Source: Candidatus Mycobacterium methanotrophicum | GTDB taxonomy: Bacteria; Actinomycetota; Actinomycetes; Mycobacteriales; Mycobacteriaceae | Assembly: GCF_023515995.1 (NCBI RefSeq) | Contig: NZ_CP097320.1 | Span: forward strand, 1,116,001 to 1,180,000 | Direction: 5' to 3' | Length of the DNA: 64,000 bases | In this document: positions 39,094 to 49,502 of the stretch, one piece after another | Layout: every line of letters starts with the position of its first letter | How positions within the stretch are numbered: the first letter of the stretch is position 1 | Program-made: the position numbers and the translations under genes | Notes under the pieces: generated by a model | What the model saw: the letters and a program-made list of their open reading frames with translations, nothing else | Databases searched by the model: none | Told to the model about the DNA's origin: nothing

Positions 39094-40061
39094 GTGTCGA
39101 GGCCGACCGCCGACGAAAACGTCCGCGCGGAAAAGCTTCTGGATGCCCAGGATAAAGCGGCGCAGTTGTTCGGCGAGATCGAGCGCTGCGAAATGATCCG
39201 CCCTGGCGTCGGAGAGCGGCAGTTGTCCGACGAGGTCCGCCACCTGGCCACGCAGCTGCTCGGTGTGACGGGCCATTGGCATCGGCGGGTCGTGCGTGCC
39301 GGCGAGAACACCCTGCAGCCTTTTCAGGAGCATCCGCCGGATCGGGTTGTCGCCGACGGCGACATCGTGTTCCTGGATCTGGGCCCTATCTTCGAGGAGT
39401 GGGAGGCCGACTTCGGCCGCACATTTGTGCTTGGCGACGACCCGGACAAGCTGGCCATCCGAGATGCGTTACCGCGGGTGTGGCGGGCCGGGCGCGAACA
39501 TTTCGAAAGCCATCCCGCCATCACCGGCGCCGAGTTGTACGGCCACGTCGTCGGGTTGGCCCACGCCGAGGGTTTCGAGTTCGGCAGCCCGATCGCCGGC
39601 CACCTGCTCGGGGAGTTTCCACACGAGAAGATCGTTGGCAACGGCGTCGAGTGGTACATCACGCCGGGATCGGACAAGCCAATGCGGCGCAAGGAGGCCC
39701 CGGTCCTCAACGAGCTCAAACTGAGCGGTGACGAGGCCACCGGCGCCAACATCGTCCGCGTGGCGCTGGAGGCTCCGCTGAAGCAGATCGCCTTCAACTC
39801 CGGGCTGGAGCCCGGCGTGGTCGCCGAGAAGGTGCGCAACTTGCCCGCAGGTCACGGCCTCAACGCGCAGACCGGCGAGTACGAGGACCTGCTGAAGGCC
39901 GGCGTTGCCGACCCGGTCAAGGTGACCCGTTGGGCGCTGCAGAACGCGGCGTCCATCGCGGCCCTGTTCCTGACCACCGAGGCCGTCGTCGCCGACAAGC
40001 CGGAGAAGGCCGCGGCACCCGCCGGCGACCCGACCGGTGGCATGGCGGTATGGACTTCTAG
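39094..40061 (+). pseudogene. Chimera: M24 (aminopeptidase P-like) N-terminus fused to GroEL2 C-terminus
   Basis: Residues 1-200 are an M24 'creatinase-fold' peptidase: D-I-V-F-L-D-L-G-P and A-D-F-G-R-T (two metal Asp), then [10 protein letters not shown] (metal His) and [13 protein letters not shown]24 would continue with W-I-L-E-I-H, holding the last Glu ligands. Instead, from about 39700 the frame gives [17 protein letters not shown], the last ~115 residues of mycobacterial GroEL2. The ending should be G-G-M-G-G-M-D-F; one missing G near 40038 moves that stop (TAG 40059) out of frame, so the reading frame runs on to 40335. The peptidase cannot be active as encoded. Confidence 0.85.
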
Positions 40062-40077
40062 TCCGACTCGACAACGG

Positions 40078-40109
40078 AAAGCCGGGTCCCCGGGTGGGGC
40101 CGGGCTTTT
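40078..40109 (+). terminator. Rho-independent-type terminator of the groEL2 remnant
   Basis: AAAGCCGGGTCCCC and GGGGCCGGGCTTT form a GC-rich stem of about 13 bp with a 4-nt loop (GGGT at 40092-40095), followed by TTCC. It starts 17 nt after the ancestral groEL2 stop. It has survived although most of the gene it served is gone. Confidence 0.75.
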
Positions 40110-40171
40110 CCTTTCGCTTTCCGGCTGTTGTACTGAAGAATTGATCGTCGCGGGGACGAAGGGACCGCACA

Positions 40172-40546
40172 GTGAGAAAATCGGTATGGCGCACAATTTT
40201 TGGAGTCATTCCCGGCTGCGCCCTTTGCGTCATCATCGCGCCGACGGCGGCTGCTGCGCCCAACCCGTGCACGGCAAGCGGGGTGGCTGCCACCGCCAGC
40301 GGAGTGCTGAATGCGGCAAGCGGATACCTGGATAGCCACCCTGACGCCAACAATGTGCTCACCGCCGCGGTCAGTCAATCGCCGGCGGATGCGCGGTCGT
40401 CCGTGCGGGGCTATTTCATCGGCCATCCGGGCGAACTGCTGGACCTGAAAAACATTGCGCAGCCGCTGAGCGATCTACGCGGGCAATGCAACACGTCGGT
40501 GTCACCGGACCAGCTGGCTGCGCTTTTTGACGCGCTGTCTGGGTAG
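40172..40546 (+). CDS. Secreted hemophore-related protein (Rv0203-like family)
   Basis: A 124-residue precursor with a basic start (M-R-K-S-V-W-R), a hydrophobic signal peptide and A-A-A-A cleavage region near residue 29. The mature part has two Cys (N-P-C-T-A-S near 32; G-Q-C-N-T-S near 107) likely to form a disulfide, and helices with S-G-Y-L-D-S-H-P and Y-F-I-G-H-P-G-E. This is the pattern of the mycobacterial hemophore-related family. The start is GTG 40172 with GAAGGG upstream. The readthrough frame of the M24-GroEL chimera overlaps it in another frame. Heme binding is inferred from family only. Confidence 0.75.
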   Translation: MRKSVWRTIFGVIPGCALCVIIAPTAAAAPNPCTASGVAATASGVLNAASGYLDSHPDANNVLTAAVSQSPADARSSVRGYFIGHPGELLDLKNIAQPLSDLRGQCNTSVSPDQLAALFDALSG

Positions 40547-40573
40547 CGGCGCCCTGTGGATAACCGCTCGCCG

Positions 40574-40619
40574 CTTTTGATACCCGCACTGAGAATCTTT
40601 TGATACCCGCACTGAGAAT
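40574..40619 (+). repeat. Perfect 23-bp tandem repeat abutting the AbiEi-like start
   Basis: The 23 bases at 40574-40596 are repeated exactly at 40597-40619, and the ATG of the next gene starts at 40620. Each unit contains TTTTGATACCCGCACTGAG. It could be a duplicated operator or promoter element, or a recent slippage duplication. Confidence 0.85.
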
Positions 40620-41279
40620 ATGGCCATGGGCGGGGACGAATGGCCGTTTCTAGGGCGTCAGGCCGTGCGGCGCGGGGAGATTTCGGCATATCAACTGCAT
40701 CAGCAATACCGACCTATCTATCGCAATGTCTACGTGGCCAAGGATGCGACGTTGACAGCACTTACCCGAGCCCGCGCAGCCTGGCTCTGGTCTGGTGGCA
40801 ACGCGACCTTGACGGGAGTTTCCGCAGCTGCGGTGTTGGGCACCAAATGGCTCAATGCAGACGATCCAGCAGAGTTGAACCGCCCCGATCGGCACGCTGC
40901 ACCCGGGATCATCGTTCATTCCTACGATCTGGGCAGTGGAGAAGAGTGCATTGTCAACGGTATTCGGATCACTTCCCCGGAACGCACCGCGTTTGATATT
41001 GGCCGGGTTCTGCCGTGGAGCAGTGCTGTTCCAGTCCTCGATGCGCTGGCGAACATCACCAATCTGAAGACCGGTGATGTCGTGACTCTAGCCGATGTCA
41101 AACCCGGCGTTCGCAATGTTCGGCGGCTACGGCGGACGCTACCGCTGGTTGACGGCGGCGCGGAATCTGCGCAAGAGCGCCGAGCGCGCGTCAGGGTCAG
41201 CGCGGAGATGCTGTCCAGGCCCAGCGTGATTATCGAGCGGGTCCGCCGCAAGCCACGCGCGGCTGGGCGCCCCATCTAG
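40620..41279 (+). CDS. AbiEi-like antitoxin/regulator, truncated C-terminus
   Basis: A 219-residue protein matching the N-terminal part of the mycobacterial AbiEi/DUF559 family: F-L-G-R-Q-A-V-R-R-G-E-I-S-A-Y-Q-L, Y-R-P-I-Y-R-N-V-Y-V near 31-40, L-T-G-V-S-A-A-A-V-L-G near 62-72, I-T-S-P-E-R-T-A-F-D near 118-127, and V-D-G-G-A-E-S-A-Q-E near 173-182. Relatives then continue into a Vsr-like DUF559 domain of about 100 residues; here the frame gives an Arg-rich tail and stops. No adjacent nucleotidyltransferase toxin is seen. It may be a free-standing regulator or a truncated gene. Confidence 0.65.
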   Translation: MAMGGDEWPFLGRQAVRRGEISAYQLHQQYRPIYRNVYVAKDATLTALTRARAAWLWSGGNATLTGVSAAAVLGTKWLNADDPAELNRPDRHAAPGIIVHSYDLGSGEECIVNGIRITSPERTAFDIGRVLPWSSAVPVLDALANITNLKTGDVVTLADVKPGVRNVRRLRRTLPLVDGGAESAQERRARVRVSAEMLSRPSVIIERVRRKPRAAGRPI

Positions 41280-41355
41280 CGCCGAGTGTGCAGGCTCTTT
41301 GTGCGATTACGCCGATCCTGCGTGCACAAGTCGCACAGTCGGCGACGAAGGGCGC

Positions 41356-43084
41356 CTAGCCGGGAATGGGCTGGCGGCCGCGGACCAGCTTGCCGGGCCG
41401 GGCGTCGGTGGGCACGCCGTTCTCGGCGATCACCTCACCGGCCACGACCGTCGCCACATAGCCGTCGGCGGTCTGGTCGAGCCGCCGCCCACCGGCCGGC
41501 AGGTCATGGCTGATAACCGGCTTATGCAGCCGCAACGCCGCATGGTCGATGACGTTGAGGTCGGCCTTGTACCCCACCGCGATCCGGCCACGGTCACCTA
41601 ATCCGGCGATGCGGGCCGGCACCGACGTCAGCTCCCGCACGGCCTGCGGTACCGTGAACCGCCCGGACTTCCGGTCGCGCGCCCAGTGCGCCAGGAAGTA
41701 CGTGGAGTAGCTGGGCGTCGCAGATCATCCCGTAGTGGGCACCGCCGTCGCCGAGACCGAGCACCACGTCGTCGCGACGCAGAAGCTCGCCGACGGTGTT
41801 CAGCGAGTCGTTCTCCAGGTTGCTGGCAGCGACCAACAGCATGGCGCGACCGTCGTCGTCGAGCAGCCGGTCGTAGGCCTCTTCCATCGGGTCCACTCCG
41901 CGGGCCCGCGCCCGGGCCCCGATGCTGGTCGACGGGTCGGGCTCGTAGTCCGGGTTGTCGCCCAGCGGGAAGGTCCAGTCCCACATCTGGGCCAGGTAGA
42001 GGATCGGGTGACCCTGGCCGGGCTTGTCGGCGAGGACGCGGGCCCGGACCTCCGGCTTGCGCATCTCGGCGACCCGCTCGGCCAGCGGCAGGTGAGCGAT
42101 CCCGCGGTAGCTGGGGTAGAGCACGAATGGGTTGGCGGTCAACTGCAGCCCGATGATGAGGCCGATCGGGCGCGGCAGCAGTTGCGCGGTAAAGCGGACG
42201 GCCCCCGAATTTTTATTGGCCTTCTCGATCATCGTGATGGCGTCGGGCCAGGTCGGCTCGCCGGCGTTGGCGACGACGAGCGTAAAGGTCACCGGCAGCC
42301 CCACGTCCTCGGCGACGTCGAACACCGTCTGCAGCACCGGCTGATAACCGCCGGCCGGAATGTCGGGCACGAATTGCAGCAGACCGCCGCCGCCGTCGAC
42401 CACGCCTCTGGCGATCTGTTCGATCTCCTCGCGGGCGGCGTCGTAGCTCGGAATGGGCGAGCCGCTTTCGGTCTTGTGAATGGTCAGCCGCGACGACGCG
42501 AAGCCCACCGCCCCGACTTCTATCGCCTCTTTTGCCAGCGCGCGCATCTTGGCGAGGTCTTCGGGAGTGGCCGGCTCACGGTCGGCGCCGCGCTGCCCCA
42601 TCACGTAGACCCGCAGCGGCGAGTGTGGGAGGTAGGCGGCCACATCAATATCGCGCTTGCCCGCTTCCAGCGCGTCGAGGTATTCGGGGAAGGTTTCCCA
42701 CGTCCATGGCAGACCGTCGGTCATCACGACACCGGGAATGTCCTCTACCCCGGCCATCACGTCGACCAGCACGTCGTGGTCTTCCCGGCGGCAGGGCGCA
42801 AACCCGACGCCACAGTTGCCCATCACCACAGTGGTCACCCCGTGCGCCGACGACGGAGTCAGGCGCTCCGACCAGATGGACTGGCCGTCGTAGTGGGTGT
42901 GCAGGTCGACGAAGCCGGGGGTGACCAGCAGCCCAGTGGCGTCGATCTTGCGCTTCGCGTCGGCGCCGTTGACGTGACCGACGGCCGCTATGACGCCGTC
43001 GCGCACCGCGACGTCACCGATGTGCGGCTCACCCCCCAGGCCGTCGACGATAGTGCCGTTGCGGATGATGAGGTCGTAGGTCAC
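41356..43084 (-). pseudogene. N-acyl-D-amino-acid deacylase-type amidohydrolase, frameshifted
   Basis: A metal-dependent amidohydrolase of about 575 residues: I-I-R-N-G-T-I-V-D-G-L-G at the start, G-F-V-D-L-H-T-H-Y-D-G-Q near 58-69 (first metal site), M-G-N-C-G-V-G-F near 88 and G-D-G-G-A-H-Y-G-M-I near 450. After C-D-A the frame is lost at a GGG run (41713-41715, one extra base). The rest continues in the next frame: Y-F-L-A-H-W-A-R, V-R-E-L-T-S-V-P-A-R-I-A-G-L to the natural stop at 41356. One indel restores a complete enzyme, so this is a young lesion or a sequencing error. Substrate uncertain. Confidence 0.82.
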
Positions 43085-43130
43085 CTAAATAATCTACGAT
43101 CATGTCGGTGGCTCATGCCAGGATCGAAAT

Positions 43131-43655
43131 ATGCCCAATGCCGACGCAGCCACCCGGGAATTGCTACGCGACGCGTTCACTCGGTTGATCGAACACGTCG
43201 ACGAAATCGCCGACGGCCTCACTGACGAACAGGCTAACTACCGGCCGAGCCCCAATGCCAACAGCATCGCCTGGCTGATTTGGCACAGCGCTCGGGTGCA
43301 GGATATTCAGCTCGCCCCGATCGCCGGTATCGACCAGGTGTGGACCGCCGAAGGCTGGGTGGACCGCTTCGGGCTGGACCTGCCACGAAACGACACCGGC
43401 TACGGGCACAGCCCCGAAGACGTGGCCAAGGTGCAGGCATCGGCCGATCTGCTGGCCGGTTACTACCACGCCGTGCACAGGGTGACGCTGCACTTCGTCG
43501 CCGGCGTCACCGCAGAGGACTTGGCGCGCATCGTGGACCGCAGCTGGGATCCGCCGGTGATCGCCAGCGCCCGGCTGGTCAGCACCATCGACGACTGCGC
43601 CCAGCACCTCGGCCAGGCGGCCTACGTCCTAGGCATCGCGCCCCGAAGAACTTGA
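43131..43655 (+). CDS. DinB/DUF664-type protein (Rv0443-like)
   Basis: A 174-residue four-helix-bundle protein of the DinB/YfiT superfamily, to which mycothiol-dependent enzymes belong. Visible features are L-I-E-H-V-D-E-I at 19-26, S-I-A-W-L-I-W-H-S-A-R near 45-55 (metal-type His), Y-Y-H-A-V-H near 112 and C-A-Q-H-L-G-Q-A-A-Y-V near 154-164 (third His). Its length and position match Rv0443 (171 residues), making it a synteny anchor between the groEL2 remnant and the next deletion. Substrate unknown. Confidence 0.75.
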   Translation: MPNADAATRELLRDAFTRLIEHVDEIADGLTDEQANYRPSPNANSIAWLIWHSARVQDIQLAPIAGIDQVWTAEGWVDRFGLDLPRNDTGYGHSPEDVAKVQASADLLAGYYHAVHRVTLHFVAGVTAEDLARIVDRSWDPPVIASARLVSTIDDCAQHLGQAAYVLGIAPRRT

Positions 43656-43669
43656 CGGGTGTCGATAGC

Positions 43670-44336
43670 ATGGGCGCCGTGACGGCCCTCACACCCGTCA
43701 CGCCCGACTTCTCGGGTACCGGCACCATCTTGAACCCGGCCACCGGCGTCGCCGCCGGCGAAGTGCAGTGGACCGATCCGGCCGACGTGCCGGCCATCGC
43801 GGGCCCCGAGGTGTTCGCACTGGCTCAGGGCGCCCGCGAAGTCTCCGAAGCCGTCATCGACAACGTCGATGTCGTGCAGTTCACCGGATCCACCGCCACC
43901 GGGCGCAAAGTGATGGAGCGCGCCGCCCGCCGGTTGACGCCGGTCAGCCTGGAGTCGGGCGGCAAAGACCCGATGATCGTCCTCGACGACGCCGACGTCG
44001 AGTTGGCCGCGCACGCCGCGGTGTGGGGCGCGATGTTCAACGCCGGGCAGACCTGTGTATCGGTCGGGCGGGTCTACGTGCTGGAGCCGGTGCACGACCA
44101 GTTCGTCAAGGCCGTGGTGCGCGACGTGCAGGCGTTGGAGGTCGGCGCCGGCGACGGGCACAGCCTTGGCGGGCTGATCGACGAGCAGCAGCTGGCCGTG
44201 ACCGAGCGTCACGTCCGCGAGGCAGTGGCGGCGGGCGCCCGGGTGTTGACCGGCGGCAAGCGCGCCGACAAGCCGGGCAGTTTCTTCGAGCCGACGGTGC
44301 TCGCCGACGTGGACCACTCGATGACGTGTATGACCG
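43670..44336 (+). pseudogene. Aldehyde dehydrogenase (succinate-semialdehyde type) with two deletions
   Basis: The frame starts like a GabD2-type dehydrogenase (I-L-N-P-A-T-G) but after about 45 residues jumps to E-V-S-E-A-V-I-D-N-V-D-V-V-Q-F-T-G-S-T-A-T-G-R-K, skipping roughly 150 residues of the coenzyme domain. The middle then runs normally, with the Glu region S-L-E-S-G-G-K-D-P and the catalytic N-A-G-Q-T-C, to V-D-H-S-M-T-C-M. There it stops matching and joins the scar of another gene. The Rossmann half and the C-terminal bridging domain are both missing, so no active enzyme is possible. Confidence 0.8.
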
Positions 44337-44904
44337 CCGCCGGACTTCGCGCAAGCCAGTCGGCAGCTGAACGAGTGGCTGTTCAGCCGCGCCGGCGCGC
44401 AGTCCGATCAGTGGGTCGTTGACGTGGCGCCGATGCTCGACGACCCTGTGCTCGACCGGCTGCTGATCGGTCGCCACGTACAGGTGCCCGCCGCGGTAGC
44501 CGTTCCATTGCCAGTGGCGACACCAAAAGCATCGCAGCCGAGCAGATTACGGCTAGTTTCTACCTGGGGCCTGTGGGTGAGCATCGTCGCGACGGTACTG
44601 ACCGGGGCGGGTGAGCTGCTGATACTGACCCGTCGCCGGCGATCGCGGCCGATCGCTGGCGGCCTTGGGTGTCTCCGGGTTGCTGGTCGGCGGCGCCGGA
44701 TGGGCGGCCATCGAACTCGCCCGCCGTCGCATCAACGATGCGCTGAGTCACGCAGGCGGCAACATTCGCCGAATCGCCGACGTCATGGTCGGCGAAGCCG
44801 AAAGCAGCATGCATCACTGGCTCGACCTGACAATGGCCGCCGGCGAAGCGCTGGTGGTGCTCGGCGTATTGACCGCGCTTCTGGGCAGCCTGCCGGCATC
44901 GTGA
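44337..44904 (+). pseudogene. Membrane protein C-terminal half, frameshifted
   Basis: Directly after the dehydrogenase scar another frame begins mid-protein (P-P-D-F-A-Q-A-S-R-Q-L-N-E-W-L-F). It passes a transmembrane segment (W-G-L-W-V-S-I-V-A-T-V-L-T-G-A-G-E-L-L-I) and is lost near 44645-44660. The next frame continues with a second hydrophobic segment (L-G-V-S-G-L-L-V-G-G-A-G-W-A-A), a soluble helix region and a third hydrophobic helix, ending at 44904. The N-terminal half is absent. Family unknown to me. Confidence 0.6.
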
Positions 44905-44975
44905 AAATGCGCCTACGGCTGTGATCTGACGAAAATCACAGCCATAGACGCAATCTCGCGGAAGCGGTGCAAGCG

Positions 44976-45215
44976 CTAGGGCGTGATCACGTGCGACGGG
45001 TCCTGTTCGGCCAGGCCACCGGCGGCTCCGATTTCATCGGGGATGGCCAAGACGATCGTGTAGAACTGGTCGGGGCGGTTCAACGTGATGGTGGCGACCG
45101 GCCCAGCGTGCCGGCGCTGATCCCAGCGTTCAAGCCGCGCCTGCAACTCGAGCAGGCCGACCCCAGCGACCGGAGCGGCGATGAAAAAGACACACACCAC
45201 CGTGAGTGGAGTCAT
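44976..45215 (-). CDS. Small membrane protein fused to an enoyl-CoA hydratase fragment
   Basis: The first 36 residues (one membrane helix, then L-E-L-Q-A-R-L-E-R-W-D-Q-R-R-H-A) match a small mycobacterial membrane protein that normally ends a few residues later. Here it continues G-P-V-A-T-I-T-L-N-R-P-D-Q-F and I-P-D-E-I-G-A-A, the first ~40 residues of a crotonase (enoyl-CoA hydratase), then stops. GGAGGTCCAG precedes the ATG, so the fusion is probably translated. No crotonase active site is present. M. tuberculosis has echA2 in the nearby interval that is missing here. Confidence 0.7.
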   Translation of the reverse strand: MTPLTVVCVFFIAAPVAGVGLLELQARLERWDQRRHAGPVATITLNRPDQFYTIVLAIPDEIGAAGGLAEQDPSHVITP

Positions 45216-45400
45216 CTGGACCTCCTAGCGGGCTCTCCCGACCCTAGCCTTCTCCGCACGCCTTTCTTAGGTCTGTTTAAGGTACGCTTAGCTAGTCATC
45301 AGGAAAGCCAATCCGCCCGATTTTGCCCCGCAGCTGCCGAAAAAGTTATTTTCGCGCCCGCCTGCGGCGGACGTGGTGCGAGCAGCTGGCCAGCCGCGCA
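45216..45400. other. Intergenic region with no supported gene
   Basis: These 185 bases hold the promoter side of the small fusion gene on the minus strand and the 3' side of the peptidase gene. It is locally AT-richer (TTTAAGGTACGCTTAGCTAG near 45279-45298). I see no gene or clear hairpin. Confidence 0.4.
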
Positions 45401-47398
45401 TCACGTACTCAGCATCCGCCACAGAAACGAGAAAATCAGCGCCGACTTGAATGCGGTCTGCGCGTTGTCGGCGGCGCCGGCGTGGCCGCCCTCGATGTTT
45501 TCGTAGTACCAGACCCGATGGCCCGCGGCTTGCAGCGCCGCCGTCATCTTGCGGGCGTGACCCGGATGCACCCGGTCATCACGGGCCGAGGTGGTAATCA
45601 GCACCGGCGGATAATCAACGTCAGCCGAAATATGTTGGTACGGCGAGTATTCGGCGATAAACTTCCAATCGTCCGGATCGTCGGGGTTGCCGTACTCGGC
45701 AACCCACGACGCACCCGCCAGCAGTAGATGGAAGCGGCGCATGTCCAGCAACGGGACCTGACAGACCAGTGCGCCGAACAGCTGCGGGTACTGGGTCAAC
45801 ATGATGCCCATCAGCAGGCCTCCGTTACTACCACCCTGCGCGCCGAGCTGCTGCACACTTGCGATTTCACGGTCCACCAAATCTGTTGCCACCGAGGCGA
45901 AGTCCTCGGCGACCAGGTGACGCCCCGCGCGCACCGCCTGGGTGTGCCAGCCGGGGCCGTACTCGCCGCCGCCGCGGATATTGGCCAGCACGTACGTGCC
46001 GCCGCGGGCGAGCCACAGCCGGCCCAGCACACCGTCGTAGCCGGGCGTGCGCGACACCTCGAACCCGCCGTAGCCGCTCAGCAGCGTGGCGCCAGTCGCG
46101 GCCCGCGGGCGCACCACGAAATACGGGATCGCGGTGCCATCCTTTGACGTAGCGAAATACTGTGCGACGGTGATGCCTTCGGCGTCAAAGAACGCCGGTG
46201 CGGATTTGATCTGTTTCAGCTCTCCGTCGACGGACCCGTGCAGTAGCCGCGACGGCGTCGTGAATCCGCTGCAGTCCAAGAAGATTTCGTCGCCGGTGTC
46301 GTCGGTTGCGGCGATGACGGTGTTGGTGTTGGCCGGCGCATCGGTCACCGGTCGACGCGCCCAGGTGCCAGGTGCGACGATCTCGACCCGGCTGACCACG
46401 TCGGCCAGCGTGACGACGACGAGCCGCTCGCGCGTCCACGAGTAGTGCAGCAGGCTGGTGTGCGCGTCAGGCTCGAACGCCACGTGCAACTGCGCTGTGC
46501 CGGCAAGGAATTCGTCATAGTCTGCGGCCAGAAGCGAGCCCGCGGTATAGCTGGCGGTGCCGGTGATCCAGTCGGTGCGCAGCTCGATCAGCAGCCATTG
46601 CCGGTGCACTGATATCGATGCGTCGGTCGGCGCATCGATGCGGATCAGTTTCTCACCGCGCAGTTCGTACACCTGGTCGTTGAAGAAGTCGACAGCTCGT
46701 CGCAGCATGGTCCGCTCGAAGCCCGGCGTGCGGTCGACTCCCGCGGCCACGACGACGTCGCTGGGCGAGCCTTCGAACACCGTCTGGGCATCCTCCAGCG
46801 GTTGCTCGCGACGCCACCGCTTGATGATGCGCGGGTAGCCGGATTCGGTCAGCGAGCCGGCGCCGAAGTCGGTGCCGATCAGCAGAGTGTCCGGGTCGAC
46901 CCAGCTGAATCCGGACTTAGCCTCGGCAAGCGCGAACCCGCCGTCGACGAATTCTCTTGTGGCCATGTCGAATTCACGCATGATCGCTGCGTCCGACCCG
47001 CCACGGGACAGGCTGATCAGGGCCCGTGTGTGATCGGGTTCGATGACGTTGGCGCCCGCCCACACCCAGTTCTCGGCGTCAGCGCGAGCCAGTTCGTCGA
47101 CGTCGATCAGCACATCCCACTCCGGCGAATCGGTGCGGTAGTCCTCCAGTGTGGTCCGCCGCCACAGCCCGCGCGGGTTGGCGGCGTCGCGCCAGAAGTT
47201 GTACAGAAAATCGCCGCGACGGCGCACGTAGGGAATGCGGGCATCAGTGTCGAGCACCTCGAGTGCTTGCGCGCGCATCCGTTCGAACTCCGCGCCGGAA
47301 AACTCGGCCACCGTCGGCTCGTTGCGCGCGCGCACCCAGTCCAGCGCGTCCTCGCCGAGGATGTCCTCCAGCCACAGATACGGGTCGTCACCAGACAT
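45401..47398 (-). CDS. Prolyl oligopeptidase family serine peptidase (Rv0457c-like)
   Basis: An S9A peptidase of 665 residues: an N-terminal beta-propeller (D-P-Y-L-W-L-E-D-I-L-G-E at the start, R-R-G-D-F-L-Y-N-F-W-R-D near 62) and a C-terminal alpha/beta hydrolase domain. The catalytic Ser is in Q-G-G-S-N-G-G-L-L-M-G (near 524), Asp in S-A-R-D-D-R-V-H-P (near 608) and His in E-G-G-H-A-G-A-A (near 640). ATG 47398 (M-S-G-D-D) is chosen over 47446 because it begins at the conserved start. It cleaves short peptides after proline; the natural substrate is unknown. It is divergent from the ALDH gene. Confidence 0.88.
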   Translation of the reverse strand: MSGDDPYLWLEDILGEDALDWVRARNEPTVAEFSGAEFERMRAQALEVLDTDARIPYVRRRGDFLYNFWRDAANPRGLWRRTTLEDYRTDSPEWDVLIDVDELARADAENWVWAGANVIEPDHTRALISLSRGGSDAAIMREFDMATREFVDGGFALAEAKSGFSWVDPDTLLIGTDFGAGSLTESGYPRIIKRWRREQPLEDAQTVFEGSPSDVVVAAGVDRTPGFERTMLRRAVDFFNDQVYELRGEKLIRIDAPTDASISVHRQWLLIELRTDWITGTASYTAGSLLAADYDEFLAGTAQLHVAFEPDAHTSLLHYSWTRERLVVVTLADVVSRVEIVAPGTWARRPVTDAPANTNTVIAATDDTGDEIFLDCSGFTTPSRLLHGSVDGELKQIKSAPAFFDAEGITVAQYFATSKDGTAIPYFVVRPRAATGATLLSGYGGFEVSRTPGYDGVLGRLWLARGGTYVLANIRGGGEYGPGWHTQAVRAGRHLVAEDFASVATDLVDREIASVQQLGAQGGSNGGLLMGIMLTQYPQLFGALVCQVPLLDMRRFHLLLAGASWVAEYGNPDDPDDWKFIAEYSPYQHISADVDYPPVLITTSARDDRVHPGHARKMTAALQAAGHRVWYYENIEGGHAGAADNAQTAFKSALIFSFLWRMLST

Positions 47399-47462
47399 GG
47401 GGCCATTGTGACCGCGGCGGTACTGTGACTTGTATAACACCGTCAAACGAGGAGGTGACCCG

Positions 47463-48985
<1,523 letters not shown>

Positions 48986-48986
<1 letters not shown>

Positions 48987-49474
48987 TGACGCCCCGGGTG
49001 GTGATCACCGCCGCCGCCGCCACGCTGCTCGATGAGCTGGCTGGCCGGCACGGTCCGGTGATGTTCCACCAGTCCGGCGGCTGCTGCGACGGGTCGTCGC
49101 CGATGTGCTATCCGGACGGGGATTTCATCGTGGGCGACCGCGACGTGCTGCTGGGCGTATTGGATGTCGGCCCGGGGGTGCCGGTGTGGATCTCCGGGCC
49201 CCAATTCCAGGCCTGGAAGCACACCCAGCTTGTCATCGACGTGGTGCCCGGCCGCGGCGGCGGCTTCAGCCTGGAAGCACCCGAGGGGATGCGGTTTTTG
49301 TCCCGTGGGCGCGCGTTTACCGAGGCGGAAAACGCGGAGCTGGTAGCCATCCCGGTGATCACCGGCGCCGACTACGCCGACGGTGAGCGCCCACCGGCGC
49401 GTGCACCGGTGGTGGCTGCCGCCGCCGATGCTTGCCAAGCACCTGCGGGGCGCGCCGGGCAGGTAAAGCCGTAG
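48986..49474 (+). CDS. DUF779 protein (Rv0459-like)
   Basis: A 162-residue protein of the DUF779 family that almost always follows an aldehyde dehydrogenase gene and is thought to help activate it. The conserved core H-Q-S-G-G-C-C-D-G-S-S-P-M-C sits at about 29-42 and I-S-G-P-Q-F-x-x-W-K-H-T-Q-L near 69-82. The start overlaps the dehydrogenase stop. The tail is Ala/Pro-rich and not conserved. Confidence 0.85.
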
Positions 49475-49502
49475 CGGGTGGGCGCGGCGTTATCGTCAAA
49501 GC

